Positions 1-8,795 of a DNA stretch of 64,000 nucleotides are shown here, one piece after another. Numbering within the stretch: position 1 is the stretch's first letter; every line of letters starts with the position of its first letter. Under the pieces are notes generated by a model, which searched no databases, had not been told where the DNA came from, and worked only from the letters and a program-made list of their open reading frames with translations. The position numbers and the translations under genes are program-made. The stretch is taken from assembly GCA_963785565.1 (NCBI GenBank), contig CAWAVV010000020.1:186001-250000 (forward strand), in the 5' to 3' direction. This stretch comes from AP-15 sp963785565. Lineage in GTDB: Bacteria; Pseudomonadota; Alphaproteobacteria; ATCC43930; CGMCC-115725.

Positions 1-54
1 CTATTCTCCGGCTGCGGCACCGAAGAAAACACAGCCCAGCATGAGGCGGCAAGG

Positions 55-1092
55 ATGACCGAAACCCTTCTCCCGACCACCGTGGTCGGCAGCTATCCGC
101 AGCCGGACTGGCTGATCGACCGCGAGCGGCTGACCCATCTGCCCCCGGTGCGGGTGCGCGCGCAGGAGCTGTGGCGCGTGTCCGAGCCGTGGCTCGAACA
201 GGCGCAGGACGATGCGACCCGGCTGGCGATCCGCGACATGGAGCAAGCCGGGATCGATATCATCACCGATGGCGAGATCCGCCGCGAAAGCTATTCGAAC
301 CGCTTTGCGACCGCACTTTCGGGGGTCGATCTCGACAATCCGGCGGAGGTACGCGGGCGGTCGAGCGGCACCGTTGTCGTACCGCGCATCGTCGGCCCGA
401 TCCGGCGGCTGCGTCAGGTCGAAGTCCGCGATGTCGAATTCCTGCGGCGCGGCACGGACCATCCGATCAAGATTACGCTGCCCGGTCCGTTCACGATGTC
501 GCGTCAGGCCAAGAACGAGTTCTACCAGGACGAAGAAGAGCTGGTGATGGATTATGCCGCGGCAGTCAATGCCGAGGTTCGCGATCTGAAGGCGGCCGGT
601 GCGGATGTGATCCAGCTCGACGAGCCCTGGCTGCAGGCCCGGCCCGAGGAGGCGCGGCGGCTGGCCTTGCCGGCGATCAACCGGGCGTTGCAAGGCATCG
701 CCGGCCCGACCGCGCTGCATCTGTGCTTCGGTTACGCCTATGTCTCGCGCGACAAGCCCAACGGCTATTCGTTTCTGTCCGAACTGACCGGCACGGTGGC
801 GCAGCAGATCTCGATCGAGGCGGCGCAGCCCAACCTCGATCTCGGCAATCTCGACCACCTCGGCGACAAGACCGTTATCTTCGGGGTCATCAGCATGGGT
901 GACCCGCAGCCCGAAACCGCCGAAACCGTCGCCGCCCGCATCCGCGCCGCACTCCGGCACATCCCGGCCGAGCGGCTGATCCCGGCCCCCGATTGCGGCA
1001 TGAAATACCTGCCGCGCGATCTCGCCTTCGCCAAGCTCAAGGCACTGGCCGACGGCGCCCGCATCGTCCGCCGCGAACTAACCGGCGGCTAG
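55..1092 (+). CDS. Core-type MetE (cobalamin-independent methionine synthase family)
   Basis: A 345-residue protein matching only the C-terminal catalytic half of MetE, which transfers a methyl group to a thiol such as homocysteine using a zinc site. The zinc ligands expected for the family are visible: His222 and Cys224 in LHLCFG, Glu255 in ISIEAAQ, and Cys314 in PDCGMKYL. Full MetE is about 750 residues, so this is the short 'core' form, whose methyl donor is often not 5-methyl-THF-triglutamate; the true substrate is open. The ATG at 55 follows a purine-rich stretch (GGCGGCAAGG). The gene converges on the SDR at 1105. Confidence 0.85.
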   Translation: MTETLLPTTVVGSYPQPDWLIDRERLTHLPPVRVRAQELWRVSEPWLEQAQDDATRLAIRDMEQAGIDIITDGEIRRESYSNRFATALSGVDLDNPAEVRGRSSGTVVVPRIVGPIRRLRQVEVRDVEFLRRGTDHPIKITLPGPFTMSRQAKNEFYQDEEELVMDYAAAVNAEVRDLKAAGADVIQLDEPWLQARPEEARRLALPAINRALQGIAGPTALHLCFGYAYVSRDKPNGYSFLSELTGTVAQQISIEAAQPNLDLGNLDHLGDKTVIFGVISMGDPQPETAETVAARIRAALRHIPAERLIPAPDCGMKYLPRDLAFAKLKALADGARIVRRELTGG

Positions 1093-1104
1093 CGTCGATG
1101 CACC

Positions 1105-1929
1105 TCACCAGCCGCCATCGATACCGATCGCTTGGCCGGTGACGAAGGCGGCTTGGTCGGAGGCGAGGAATGCGATCATCGCCGCGACCTCGTCGGGGCT
1201 GCCGAAGCGCCCGACCGGGATTGCCTTCGACCGTTCGGCAAAGCCGATTTCGAGGTCGTCGCCATATTCGCGCCGATTGGTGCTGATTGCCCGCGAGGTG
1301 CGGATCGGGCCGGGACAGACAGCGTTGACGGTGATCCCGAGCGGCGCCAGATCGAAGGCCAAGGATTTCGTGAAGCCGACGATCGCCGCCTTCGAGGCGG
1401 CATAGGTCGCGCGATTGCGGCCGGGCCGGAACGCCGCCTTCGACGACACGCTGACGATGCGGCCCCAGCGCGCCTTGCGCATCGCCGGAACCGCGGCGCG
1501 CGACATCAGAAAGCAGCCGCGCGCATTGACCGCCATCGTGCGCTCCCAGGCCTCGATCGGCACATCCTCGATCTCGTTGCGATCGGCGCCCTGCGGCGCC
1601 CCGGCGTTGTTGACGAGGATGTCGAGCCGCCCATAGCGGCTCAACACGTCCTCGACCATGCGCGCGGCATCGGCCTCGACGCTGACGTCGCCCAAGGTCG
1701 AAGAGGCGGTTCGCCCGCTGCGGACGAGTTCTTCGACCAGGCCGTCGACCCCGCCCCACGAGGCGTCGGTGTCGCCCTGAACATTGTGCTCGTTGGCCAC
1801 ACCCGTCGCGACCACGTCGGCAACGACGACCGTCACCCCTGCCGCCGCCAGCGCCCGCGCCGTCGAATTGCCGATGCCGACAGGCTTGCCGCACCCGGTG
1901 ATCAGCGCCACTCGAGCAGAACTCGGCAT
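1105..1929 (-). CDS. Short-chain dehydrogenase/reductase (SDR)
   Basis: A classical SDR of 274 residues that should oxidise or reduce an alcohol/ketone with NAD(P). Visible are the TGxxxxxGIG nucleotide-binding loop (residues 11-20), NNAG near residue 110, and the YAASK catalytic Tyr/Lys near residue 177. It ends at the GIDGGW typical of the family C-terminus. The frame is open upstream to 2022, but the ATG at 1929 is chosen because AAGGAGG lies six bases before it. The loop is longer than the usual TGxxxGIG. Substrate is unknown. Confidence 0.85.
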   Translation of the reverse strand: MPSSARVALITGCGKPVGIGNSTARALAAAGVTVVVADVVATGVANEHNVQGDTDASWGGVDGLVEELVRSGRTASSTLGDVSVEADAARMVEDVLSRYGRLDILVNNAGAPQGADRNEIEDVPIEAWERTMAVNARGCFLMSRAAVPAMRKARWGRIVSVSSKAAFRPGRNRATYAASKAAIVGFTKSLAFDLAPLGITVNAVCPGPIRTSRAISTNRREYGDDLEIGFAERSKAIPVGRFGSPDEVAAMIAFLASDQAAFVTGQAIGIDGGW

Positions 1930-1983
1930 CGAACCCTCCTTCAGAACCGCCACACGATCGCTCCCCAAGTCGAACAGTATTCC

Positions 1984-2015
1984 CGGTTTTCCAGCCCCTG
2001 TAACCGGGAAAACCG
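1984..2015. promoter_or_regulatory. Inverted repeat upstream of the SDR gene, possible operator
   Basis: CGGTTTTCC (1984-1992) and its exact complement GGAAAACCG (2007-2015) are separated by 14 bases. They lie 55-86 bases upstream of the SDR start, where a repressor or activator could bind. No regulator gene is adjacent, so the role is only inferred from position and symmetry. Confidence 0.35.
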
Positions 2016-2136
2016 TCACCATCGGGCAGCCCGGCGGTCTCGACGCGAAAACTCAGTGTGCCGGCGTCGAGCAAAACCCCTATCGTTCGCTCGACATTGC
2101 CCGCGGCGATGCCAACCGACTGCAACGGAGTGGGAC

Positions 2137-2319
2137 ATGACGATCCGCTGGATAATTATCCATTGGTTTGAGCTAAGTACTCTGGCTCTACTTTGCCTGA
2201 ACCTGTGGTTTGTAACTTCCGTCTTAAACGCGCTGCGAGAGACAAATCGTTGGTTGTCTTTTCTATCCAGCATTCAGTGGGATCAGACACACGGGCTCAA
2301 TAGCCCTAATCAATGTTGA
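2137..2319 (+). CDS. Small putative membrane protein
   Basis: A 60-residue ORF with one hydrophobic segment (about residues 13-30, LSTLALLCLNLWFVTSVL) and a polar tail. ACGGAG lies about six bases before the ATG. The stretch is less GC-rich than its neighbours, which is why it stands out. It matches no family I recognise. It could be a single-pass small protein or a chance ORF in an intergenic region. Confidence 0.4.
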   Translation: MTIRWIIIHWFELSTLALLCLNLWFVTSVLNALRETNRWLSFLSSIQWDQTHGLNSPNQC

Positions 2320-2481
2320 CGGGCACCTTCAGGTCGGGGACCGTAGCTGCGTGAGAATTGCTCTAGTTGCGCCAGAACCGGTCGCGACGCCTTATCGGCC
2401 GAGGCGAGGAAGGTCGAGCCGCCGGTGTGCTCTTCGCGCTCGTTTAGACAAGTCTCCGGATGATCTTTCGCCGAAAGCAGA

Positions 2482-2676
2482 TTATCGGGGGCCTATTTGG
2501 CTCTCTCGGACCATCCGCTCGTGCCCGTCCGCCGCGCTCTTGATCCGGTATTGCGGCGTGTTTCCTTCTAGCGGGAGCAGACGGACGATCGTATAGCGGC
2601 CTCTGCTCAGACGATCGACACCCGGGTCGGGAGAGAACTCCACTGCTTGCCCGACGCGGAATTTGTGCTGTGACAT
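2482..2676 (-). CDS. Small conserved protein of alphaproteobacterial type
   Basis: A 64-residue basic protein with the pattern KFRVGQAVEFSP ... YTIVRLLPLEG ... YRIKSAADGHERMVRESQ. This resembles a widespread, uncharacterised small protein of alphaproteobacteria with an SH3-like beta-barrel look. GGGGAG stands eight bases before the ATG at 2676. It lies downstream of the cold-shock gene on the same strand but behind a strong hairpin, so it may be transcribed separately. Function unknown. Confidence 0.65.
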   Translation of the reverse strand: MSQHKFRVGQAVEFSPDPGVDRLSRGRYTIVRLLPLEGNTPQYRIKSAADGHERMVRESQIGPR

Positions 2677-2716
2677 GCTTTTCTCCCCAGCTCGATCTCC
2701 CCGGCCTGGTGGGACC

Positions 2717-2744
2717 GCCGACGCCGCCGAGCGGCGGCGTCGGC
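2717..2744 (-). terminator. GC-rich hairpin after the cold-shock gene
   Basis: GCCGACGCCGCC (2717-2728) and GGCGGCGTCGGC (2733-2744) form a perfect 12-bp stem with a 4-base loop, starting 8 bases past the stop of the cold-shock gene. There is no T-tract, as is common in GC-rich genomes. It probably ends the transcript or stabilises its 3' end. Confidence 0.6.
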
Positions 2745-2751
2745 ACTGATC

Positions 2752-2958
2752 TTACGCCGCGTGCAGGTCGACCGCCGAGGTCTTGCCCTGCTGGCCGCGC
2801 TCGAGCTGATAGCTGACCTTCTGCCCCTCGTGCAGGTTCCCGAGACCTGACCGCTCGACCGCCGAGATATGGACGAACACGTCCTTCGAACCGTCTTCCG
2901 GCTCGATGAACCCGTAGCCCTTCTGCGTGTTGAACCACTTTACAGTACCGATACTCAT
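2752..2958 (-). CDS. Cold-shock domain protein (CspA family)
   Basis: A 68-residue single-domain cold-shock protein that binds single-stranded RNA/DNA and melts RNA structure. RNP1 is KGYGFI (residues 13-18) and RNP2 is VFVHI (27-31), both complete; length is normal for the family. AAGGAAG precedes the ATG. About 190 bases without a gene lie upstream, leaving room for the long leader that often controls csp mRNA, but I could not establish a specific structure there. Confidence 0.95.
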   Translation of the reverse strand: MSIGTVKWFNTQKGYGFIEPEDGSKDVFVHISAVERSGLGNLHEGQKVSYQLERGQQGKTSAVDLHAA

Positions 2959-3147
2959 AGAGCTTCCTTAACAAGAAAAATTCTGGTCCGACGCTCTCGC
3001 CGGATCAGATCACATCTCAATTTGGGGAAGCGCTGTTCGGTTGCTCGCAAGCTGACCGGGCGGGGCCATGCCCTTATCGAAACACGATTGCTCTCAGATG
3101 GGCCCCCCGACGGGGATCTACAACCATTCTCCGGCGCCGGGCCCAGC

Positions 3148-4437
3148 TCAGTAGCCGAGGTCGTGAAAGCTCTGCGGCGCCGGGCTGACGACGATGTTGC
3201 CCTGGGGCTCCACCTCGAGCACGGCGAGGCTGCGCTGAACCAGCCCCTCGGGGGTGAAGCGGAACAGGCCGTCGATGCCGCTGAACCCGTTCGGGTCGAG
3301 GATCGCCTCGCGCGAGAAGGGCGGGCCGCGCTCGCCGCGGGCCAGCACCGCGGCCAGCGCGGCGGCGTCATAGCCGAGCGAAGCCAGCCGCGGCGGCTCA
3401 CTGCCGTAGGTGGCGCGATAGCGTTGCTCGAAATTGCGCCGCGCGTCGAGCGGCGAGGCGGCGAACCAACCGCCGTCGAGCGCCGGCTCATTGCCAATGT
3501 CGGGGACGTCCCACAGCCCGCTGCCGAGCAGGCGGGTGGCTTTGGTGTCGAGCCCGGCCGTCGACAGCGCGCGGACGATGTCTTTCAGCTGGCTCCCGCC
3601 TTCCGGCAGCAGCAGCGCGTCAAAGCTCGGCACCGCCGGCGTTGCGGGGATCGCCTGATCCGGCGCTGCGGGAATGGCCTGATCCGACGCCGCGGGGCCG
3701 CCGTTCGGCGGCGCGGCGCTGCCCGGCAGCAGGCGTTGGATCGCGGCCGAAACATCGCCGGCTCGCGGGTCGTAAAACACGATTTTCGCGACCGTCCCGC
3801 CGGTCGCCGACGCCGTGTCGCGCAACGCGTCGGCCATCAGATGCCCATAGGCTGTATCGGGAGCCAAGGCCGCGAACCGAGCGATCGCGCGCTGACGTGC
3901 ATAGGCGATCTCGCGCACCACTTCCTGCCGCGGTAGGAAGCCCATCAAAAAAGCATTGCCGCCGGCGAGGTCGGTTACCGTCGAAAAGGCGATGATGTTG
4001 AGGTGAGCATCGCGGGCGATCGGCTTCACCGCCTCGACTTCTGCCGCGAGCAGGGGGCCGAGTATCAGGCCAACCCCCTCGCCAACCGCCGCCCGCGCGG
4101 CGTCGGCGGCGCCCGCCGTGGTCCCTTTGGTGTCGCGCGGAACCAGGGTCAACCGATCCCCGCCGGTTTCGAACAGCGCCAGCTGCGCTGCATTGAGGAT
4201 CGCCTGTCCGAGCCCGGCGTTGGGACCCGACAGCGGCACCAGCAGGGCAACTTTTGCGGGCCCGGCCGGTCCCGCAGGCTTCGGCGGCGCTGGCGGCCCG
4301 GTGGGCGGGCCGTAGGGTGGTTGCGGGGTGACGACCGGCGCCGGTACCATCGGCGGCGGAACGCAGGAGGCCAGCGCGGCGAGCGCGAAAAGGACCAGGC
4401 AGGGTGAGGCGAACCGGGGGAAACACCAGCGCGGCAC
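3148..4437 (-). CDS. Penicillin-binding protein activator, LpoA/LppC-like lipoprotein
   Basis: A secreted lipoprotein of about 429 residues. A basic N-terminus and hydrophobic core end at a lipobox (LASC), followed by a Pro-rich linker and a type-I periplasmic-binding (leucine-binding-like) domain starting at KVALLVPLSGPNAGLGQAIL. In gamma-proteobacteria the homologue LpoA activates PBP1A from the outer membrane; the same role is inferred here. The Pro/Ala-rich insert around AAPDQAIPAT is a low-complexity repeat. GTG at 4437 with an upstream GAGG is preferred to the TTG at 4443. It is divergent from rsmI, the arrangement seen in many proteobacteria. Confidence 0.85.
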   Translation of the reverse strand: MPRWCFPRFASPCLVLFALAALASCVPPPMVPAPVVTPQPPYGPPTGPPAPPKPAGPAGPAKVALLVPLSGPNAGLGQAILNAAQLALFETGGDRLTLVPRDTKGTTAGAADAARAAVGEGVGLILGPLLAAEVEAVKPIARDAHLNIIAFSTVTDLAGGNAFLMGFLPRQEVVREIAYARQRAIARFAALAPDTAYGHLMADALRDTASATGGTVAKIVFYDPRAGDVSAAIQRLLPGSAAPPNGGPAASDQAIPAAPDQAIPATPAVPSFDALLLPEGGSQLKDIVRALSTAGLDTKATRLLGSGLWDVPDIGNEPALDGGWFAASPLDARRNFEQRYRATYGSEPPRLASLGYDAAALAAVLARGERGPPFSREAILDPNGFSGIDGLFRFTPEGLVQRSLAVLEVEPQGNIVVSPAPQSFHDLGY

Positions 4438-5376
4438 AGGCAACCTCAGTCGGCAGCGACGAGGGGCGGGAGCCTAACGATGCCCTAACTCCGAGTAAAC
4501 CCGACCCGGCCGAGCCGTCGACCGCGGGCGCTTGCGCAGCCTTGGCCCCTGGTCTCTATCTGGTGGCGACGCCGATCGGCAACCTCGGCGATGTCAGCCT
4601 GCGTTCTCTTGAGGTGCTGCGCGCGGCCGACCGGATCTATTGCGAGGACAGCCGGGTGACGGCGCGGCTGCTCGCCCGCTACGGCATCAGGACGCCGCTT
4701 GCAGACCTACCACGACCATAATGCCGAGGCGATACGGCCGGTCGTTCTGGCGGCGCTGCGCCGCGGCGAGCGGGTGGCGCTGGTCAGCGATGCCGGAACC
4801 CCGCTCGTCTCCGACCCGGGCTACAAGCTGGTCCGCGCGGCAATCGCCGAAAATTTGCCGGTCACCGCCGCTCCCGGCCCATCCGCGGCGCTGACCGCAC
4901 TGATCCTATCGGGCATGCCGCCGGACACCTTTCTGTTTGCCGGTTTCCTGCCGAGACAGCAGGCAGCGCGGCGCCAGGCGCTGGCACGCTGGGCGGCGCT
5001 CGAGGCCACCCTGATCTTCTACGAGGCGCCCGCACGGCTTGCCGCCTCGCTGGCCGACATCAGCGAAATTCTCGGCCCCAGGCAGGCCGCGGTCGCGCGC
5101 GAGCTGACCAAGCTGCACGAGGAGGTTCGGCGCGGGCGTCTCGCTGATCTCGCCGGCCATTATCGGCAGATCGGGCCGCCTCGGGGCGAGATCGTCGTCG
5201 TCGTCGGCCCGCCTGAACCGATCTTGCCGGATTCCGGCGAGGTCGATCTGCGCCTGCGCGCGGCGCTCGCCGACGTCGGCGTGCGCGACGCGGCGGCGAA
5301 GCTGGCGGCCGAGACCGGCCTGCCCCGCAGCGAGCTCTATCGCCGCGCCCAGGCGATCCGGGACGGCGAGCGATGA
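4404..5376 (+). pseudogene. rsmI: rRNA 2'-O-ribose methyltransferase RsmI, interrupted by a +1 frameshift
   Basis: RsmI methylates C1402 of 16S rRNA in the decoding centre. The N-terminal part (GLYLVATPIGNLGD ... YCEDSRVTARLLARYG) and the rest (YHDHNAE, VSDAGTPLVSDPG, PGPSA, FAGFLP, FYEAPARL) are both well conserved but lie in different frames. Removing one base near 4701, between codons for RTPL and QTYHDHN, restores one reading frame of about 324 codons. The first reading frame stops at 4721. Start is uncertain: GTG at 4404 overlaps the divergent activator gene. Either a recent loss-of-function mutation or a base-call error. Confidence 0.85.
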
Positions 5377-5759
5377 GGCGCACGCGACAGCGCAACATCG
5401 TGCGGCGGCGGCGCGCCGAACGCCGCGGGCGGCTGGCGGAGTGGCTTTGCCTCTGGCATCTGAGGCTGCATGGCTGGCGCGTTGTCGCGCGCGGCTGGCG
5501 CTGCCCAGCGGGCGAGATCGACATTATCGCCCGGCGCGGCCGGGTGCTCGCGATCATCGAGGTCAAGTCCCGCGGCGACATCGCCGTGGCGGCGACGGCG
5601 CTCGCGCCGCGCCAGCGCCGCCGCATCGCGCGCGCCGCCGAAGCCTTTCTCGGCACCCGGCCCGACCTCGCCGGGCTCGACCTCCAATTCGATCTGATGC
5701 TGGTCGCCCGGCGTCGCTTGCCGCGCCATTGGCCCGGCGCCTGGGGCGCCGACGGGTAG
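5373..5759 (+). CDS. yraN: UPF0102/YraN family nuclease-like protein
   Basis: A 128-residue protein of the YraN family, whose fold is that of restriction-endonuclease-like/Holliday-junction resolvases. The core motif GEIDIIAR followed by IIEVKSR carries the D...E-x-K residues of that fold. The cellular role is not established. The start overlaps the rsmI stop by four bases (ATGA), so the two are translationally coupled. The N-terminus is unusually Arg-rich (RRRRAERRGR). Confidence 0.85.
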   Translation: MRRTRQRNIVRRRRAERRGRLAEWLCLWHLRLHGWRVVARGWRCPAGEIDIIARRGRVLAIIEVKSRGDIAVAATALAPRQRRRIARAAEAFLGTRPDLAGLDLQFDLMLVARRRLPRHWPGAWGADG

Positions 5760-5961
5760 GGGCGCAACCTCGCTACCGATCCGTTGCCTCGCTGGCAACT
5801 CCTTGCCGGAGCACAGAATTCGATCAGATTCGCGAATCCCGTTGTGGCCATAAACCGTCACGCCACCGCTGCCACAAAAATGGCCACAAGACCTGCCATT
5901 GGAAACGCTGGCGGTTTATCGGAAAATTCGGGGCAGACATCTTGGTGCCGGGGGGTGAACG

Positions 5962-6666
5962 ATGTCGAACTTCCGCATTGTCCTGCGGCTCGCACTGAGC
6001 TTCGGGCTGACTTCTGCCCTTGGCGGGTGCCCGTTGGCCATTGTCGGCGGCCTCGCCGCGGCCGGCGGGGCGGGCTATGCCGCCAACCAGGAGCGCGGCG
6101 TCGGCGGCACGGCCAACGATTTTTCGATAAAAACAAACGTCCAGAGCGCGTGGATCAAGGCGGACCCGGCGATGCAGGCGGACCTCAACGTGACCGTCTA
6201 TGAGGGCCGCACGCTCCTGACCGGCACCGCGCCGACGCCGGAAATGAAGGCCCAGGCGCAAGAGATCGCCAGCCGGGTGCCGGGAGTCCGCACGGTCTAT
6301 AACGAGATCGAGGTGGCGCCGCCCGAAGGCGCCTGGAAGTCTGCCAAGGACGCCTGGATCACGTCGCAGGTGAAATCCGACCTCGTCTTCGACACCCATG
6401 TGCGCTCGGTCAATTACACGATCGAAACAGTAAACAGTTCAGTCTATCTGATCGGCTCGGCGCGCAGCCAGGACGAGCTCAACAGCGCGACGACCATGGC
6501 GCGATATGTACCGGGCGTGAAGCGGGTGGTGTCTTATGTCGAGATCCGGCCGGGTGAGCCGCCAGGCTCTCAGCCGCCGGGAACGCCTTCTTCCGCTGCG
6601 AGCGAGCCCGGGCCGGAAGCGCCCGCTGCCGCGCCGACGACTCCGGTCGAGATCCAAAAGCTGTGA
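5962..6666 (+). CDS. Two-BON-domain lipoprotein (DolP/OsmY-like)
   Basis: A 234-residue protein with a lipobox ending at Cys23 (ALGGC), a Gly/Ala-rich linker, then two BON domains (roughly residues 50-120 and 125-200, each with a VYEGRTLLTG- or SSVYLIGSA-like strand pair) and a Pro/Ala-rich C-terminal tail. BON lipoproteins such as DolP bind phospholipid and support outer-membrane integrity; that role is inferred. Its place just after yraN mirrors the E. coli lpoA-yraN-diaA-dolP order. A 200-base gap separates it from yraN. Confidence 0.85.
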   Translation: MSNFRIVLRLALSFGLTSALGGCPLAIVGGLAAAGGAGYAANQERGVGGTANDFSIKTNVQSAWIKADPAMQADLNVTVYEGRTLLTGTAPTPEMKAQAQEIASRVPGVRTVYNEIEVAPPEGAWKSAKDAWITSQVKSDLVFDTHVRSVNYTIETVNSSVYLIGSARSQDELNSATTMARYVPGVKRVVSYVEIRPGEPPGSQPPGTPSSAASEPGPEAPAAAPTTPVEIQKL

Positions 6667-6769
6667 GCGGCGGGCTCCGCTGGGACAAACAGCAGTGACC
6701 GTGTTGAGGGTGGACAGGCAACGAGCCGAAAAATATGTTCTTTCCGGGCCGACGATTGGCGGCGGAAAT

Positions 6770-7618
6770 ATGAACGAGCCCCCCGAGCATCCCGACCCCG
6801 AGAGTTGTGCGCTCTTTCTGCGCGAGTTGGGCGCCTCGGAAGGACGCGTCCTGCCGATAGCCGAAGCGGCGTTGGCGCTGGCCTCGTTCGAGCGTCAGCG
6901 GGTCGATTTCGCCCGCTACCGCGATCATCTGCAGCTGATCGCCCGCGATGTCGCGCGGCATCCTGGAGCGTCGGGCGACCTTGCCGGCCGCGCTCGCGCG
7001 CTCAACGAGATCATCCTGTTGAAGTATGGCTATTCCGGCGACGAGCTGACCTACGACGATTTGCAGAACGCCAATCTGATGCGCGTGATCGACCGCCGGA
7101 AGGGACTTCCGGTGGTGCTCGGAATCCTGTTCATCGACGCCGCCCGCGCCCAGGGTTGGGAGGCGGCCGGGCTTGCCTTTCCCGGGCATTTTCTGATCCG
7201 TCTTTCCGACCGCGCGGAGCGGTTGATCCTCGATCCGTTTCACAGCGGGCAGATATGCGGCGCGGCCGAATTGCGCGAGTTGCTGAAGGCGGTCGTCGGC
7301 GGGGACAGTGAACTGTCGCCGGATTTTTACGCGCCGGTTTCGGACCGCGATGTGCTGCTGCGTTTGCAGAACAACCTCAAATCGCGCCTGATCCAGGAGC
7401 AGCGCCATGAGCGGGCGGTCAAAATCGTCGAGACCATGCTGATGCTGGCGCCCGATCTCGCCGATCTGTGGCGCGAGGCGGGAATGCTGCACCGCCAGCT
7501 CGGCAATTTGCGGGCCGCCGCCGCCGCACTCGAGCAGTTTGTCGTGCGCGCCCCCGACGGCATGGCGCGCCACCGGGCCGCGGCAATTCTGCAGCAGCTG
7601 CGCACCCAGTTGAACTGA
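6770..7618 (+). CDS. SirB1-family transglutaminase-like protein with TPR region
   Basis: A 282-residue protein with an N-terminal transglutaminase-like (SirB1) domain, seen at ALNEIILLKYGYSGD, RKGLPVVLGILF and AAGLAFPGHFLIR. A short helical TPR-like C-terminus follows (LIQEQRHERAVKIVETMLML and LGNLRAAAAALEQF). Such proteins are found next to translation or envelope genes but have no settled activity. The frame is open to 6536; the ATG at 6770 is chosen because homology begins just after it. It ends 62 bases before gshB. Confidence 0.8.
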   Translation: MNEPPEHPDPESCALFLRELGASEGRVLPIAEAALALASFERQRVDFARYRDHLQLIARDVARHPGASGDLAGRARALNEIILLKYGYSGDELTYDDLQNANLMRVIDRRKGLPVVLGILFIDAARAQGWEAAGLAFPGHFLIRLSDRAERLILDPFHSGQICGAAELRELLKAVVGGDSELSPDFYAPVSDRDVLLRLQNNLKSRLIQEQRHERAVKIVETMLMLAPDLADLWREAGMLHRQLGNLRAAAAALEQFVVRAPDGMARHRAAAILQQLRTQLN

Positions 7619-7680
7619 TCTGGGCGTCGCGGCAGGGCGAAACCGCCTATAGTCGCCGACAACGAATTCGGGAGGTCGGC

Positions 7681-8649
7681 ATGGGTCTCGCCGTCGCGAT
7701 CCAGATGGATCCGATCGACACGATCAACATTGACGCGGATTCGACTTTTTCCCTCGCCCTCGAAGCGCAGGCGCGCGGTCATGCGCTGTTCCATTATCTG
7801 CCCGACGCGCTGACTTTGCGCGACGGGCGGCTTTATGCGCGCGGCCGGCCGCTCGAGGTCTTCCGCCGACAAGGCGACCACCACCGCTTCGGCGCCTTCG
7901 AAGAGCTCGACCTCGCCAGGGTCGATGTCGTGCTGATGCGCCAGGACCCGCCCTTCGACATGGCCTACATCACCGCGACGCACCTGCTCGAATTGTTGCC
8001 GGAAGACGGGCCGCTCGTCGTCAACGACCCGGCCGCGGTGCGCAACGCGCCGGAAAAGCTGTTTGTGCTGCGCTTCAGGGAATTGATGCCGCCGACCCTG
8101 CTGACCCGCGATCGCGACGAGATCCGCGCCTTCTGGAAGGAGCACGGCGACATCATCGTGAAGCCGCTGTTCGGCAATGGCGGCGCCGGCGTGTTCCGGC
8201 TGCGGCCGGGCGATGAGAACCTGACCGCGCTCCTCGAGATGTACGAATCGATCCAGCGCGAGCCGGTCATGGTGCAGCGCTATCTGCCGGAGATCCGTCA
8301 GGGCGACAAACGCATCATCCTCGTCGAAGGCGAGGCGGTCGGCGGCGTCATGCGGGTTCCGGCCGAAGGCGAAGCGCGCGCCAACCTGCATGTCGGCGGC
8401 CGTCCGGTGAAGACCGAGCTGACCCCGCGCGAGCATGAGATCTGCGCCGCGATCGGGCCGACCTTGCGCGCCCAAGGGCTGGTCTTTGTCGGCATCGACG
8501 TGATCGGCGACTGGATGACCGAGATCAACGTCACCTCGCCCACCGGCATTCAGGAGATCGCTCGGCTCGACGGCGTAGACATCGCACCAAAGATCTGGGA
8601 TGCGATCGAGACCCGGCTCGCCGATCGCGCCGCCCGCGGCTCGGCGTGA
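7681..8649 (+). CDS. gshB: Glutathione synthetase
   Basis: A 322-residue ATP-grasp enzyme that joins gamma-glutamylcysteine and glycine to make glutathione in the cytoplasm. It starts MGLAVAIQMDPIDTIN as expected for GshB and shows MRQDPPFDMAYI, VNDPAAVRNAPEKLF, the ATP-binding VKPLFGNGGAGVF, and ITEINVTSPTG-like Mg-binding residues (MTEINVTSPTG). Length is typical. GGGAGG stands six bases before the ATG. It closes the lpoA-rsmI-yraN-gshB block common in alphaproteobacteria. Confidence 0.97.
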   Translation: MGLAVAIQMDPIDTINIDADSTFSLALEAQARGHALFHYLPDALTLRDGRLYARGRPLEVFRRQGDHHRFGAFEELDLARVDVVLMRQDPPFDMAYITATHLLELLPEDGPLVVNDPAAVRNAPEKLFVLRFRELMPPTLLTRDRDEIRAFWKEHGDIIVKPLFGNGGAGVFRLRPGDENLTALLEMYESIQREPVMVQRYLPEIRQGDKRIILVEGEAVGGVMRVPAEGEARANLHVGGRPVKTELTPREHEICAAIGPTLRAQGLVFVGIDVIGDWMTEINVTSPTGIQEIARLDGVDIAPKIWDAIETRLADRAARGSA

Positions 8650-8795
8650 ACAGCCGCGCAGAGTCCAACGCGGACGAGGCGTCGGGAAGGGCCGCATCCG
8701 CGAGGCAGCCATGCCGGCGGAGCGGGCGGATTTCTCCCGACACGCCTGACGGTTTGTTCTAGACTCGCCTGGAAAATAGGCAACAGAGAGAGCCC

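Noticed and set aside
1..960. A 319-codon reading frame on the minus strand at the left edge
   Set aside because: It is the antisense of the MetE-like gene; the product is rich in Arg, Asp and Gly with no domain, as expected from the high GC content.
1132..2319. A 395-codon plus-strand frame across the SDR gene
   Set aside because: Most of it is antisense to a clear SDR; only its last 60 codons, with their own ATG and ribosome site, are kept as a possible small protein.
2869..3936. Long plus-strand frame across the PBP activator gene
   Set aside because: Antisense shadow with low-complexity Arg-rich sequence and no homology.
4701..4721. Programmed frameshifting in rsmI
   Set aside because: No slippery heptamer or downstream structure typical of programmed shifts is apparent, and RsmI is not known to use it.
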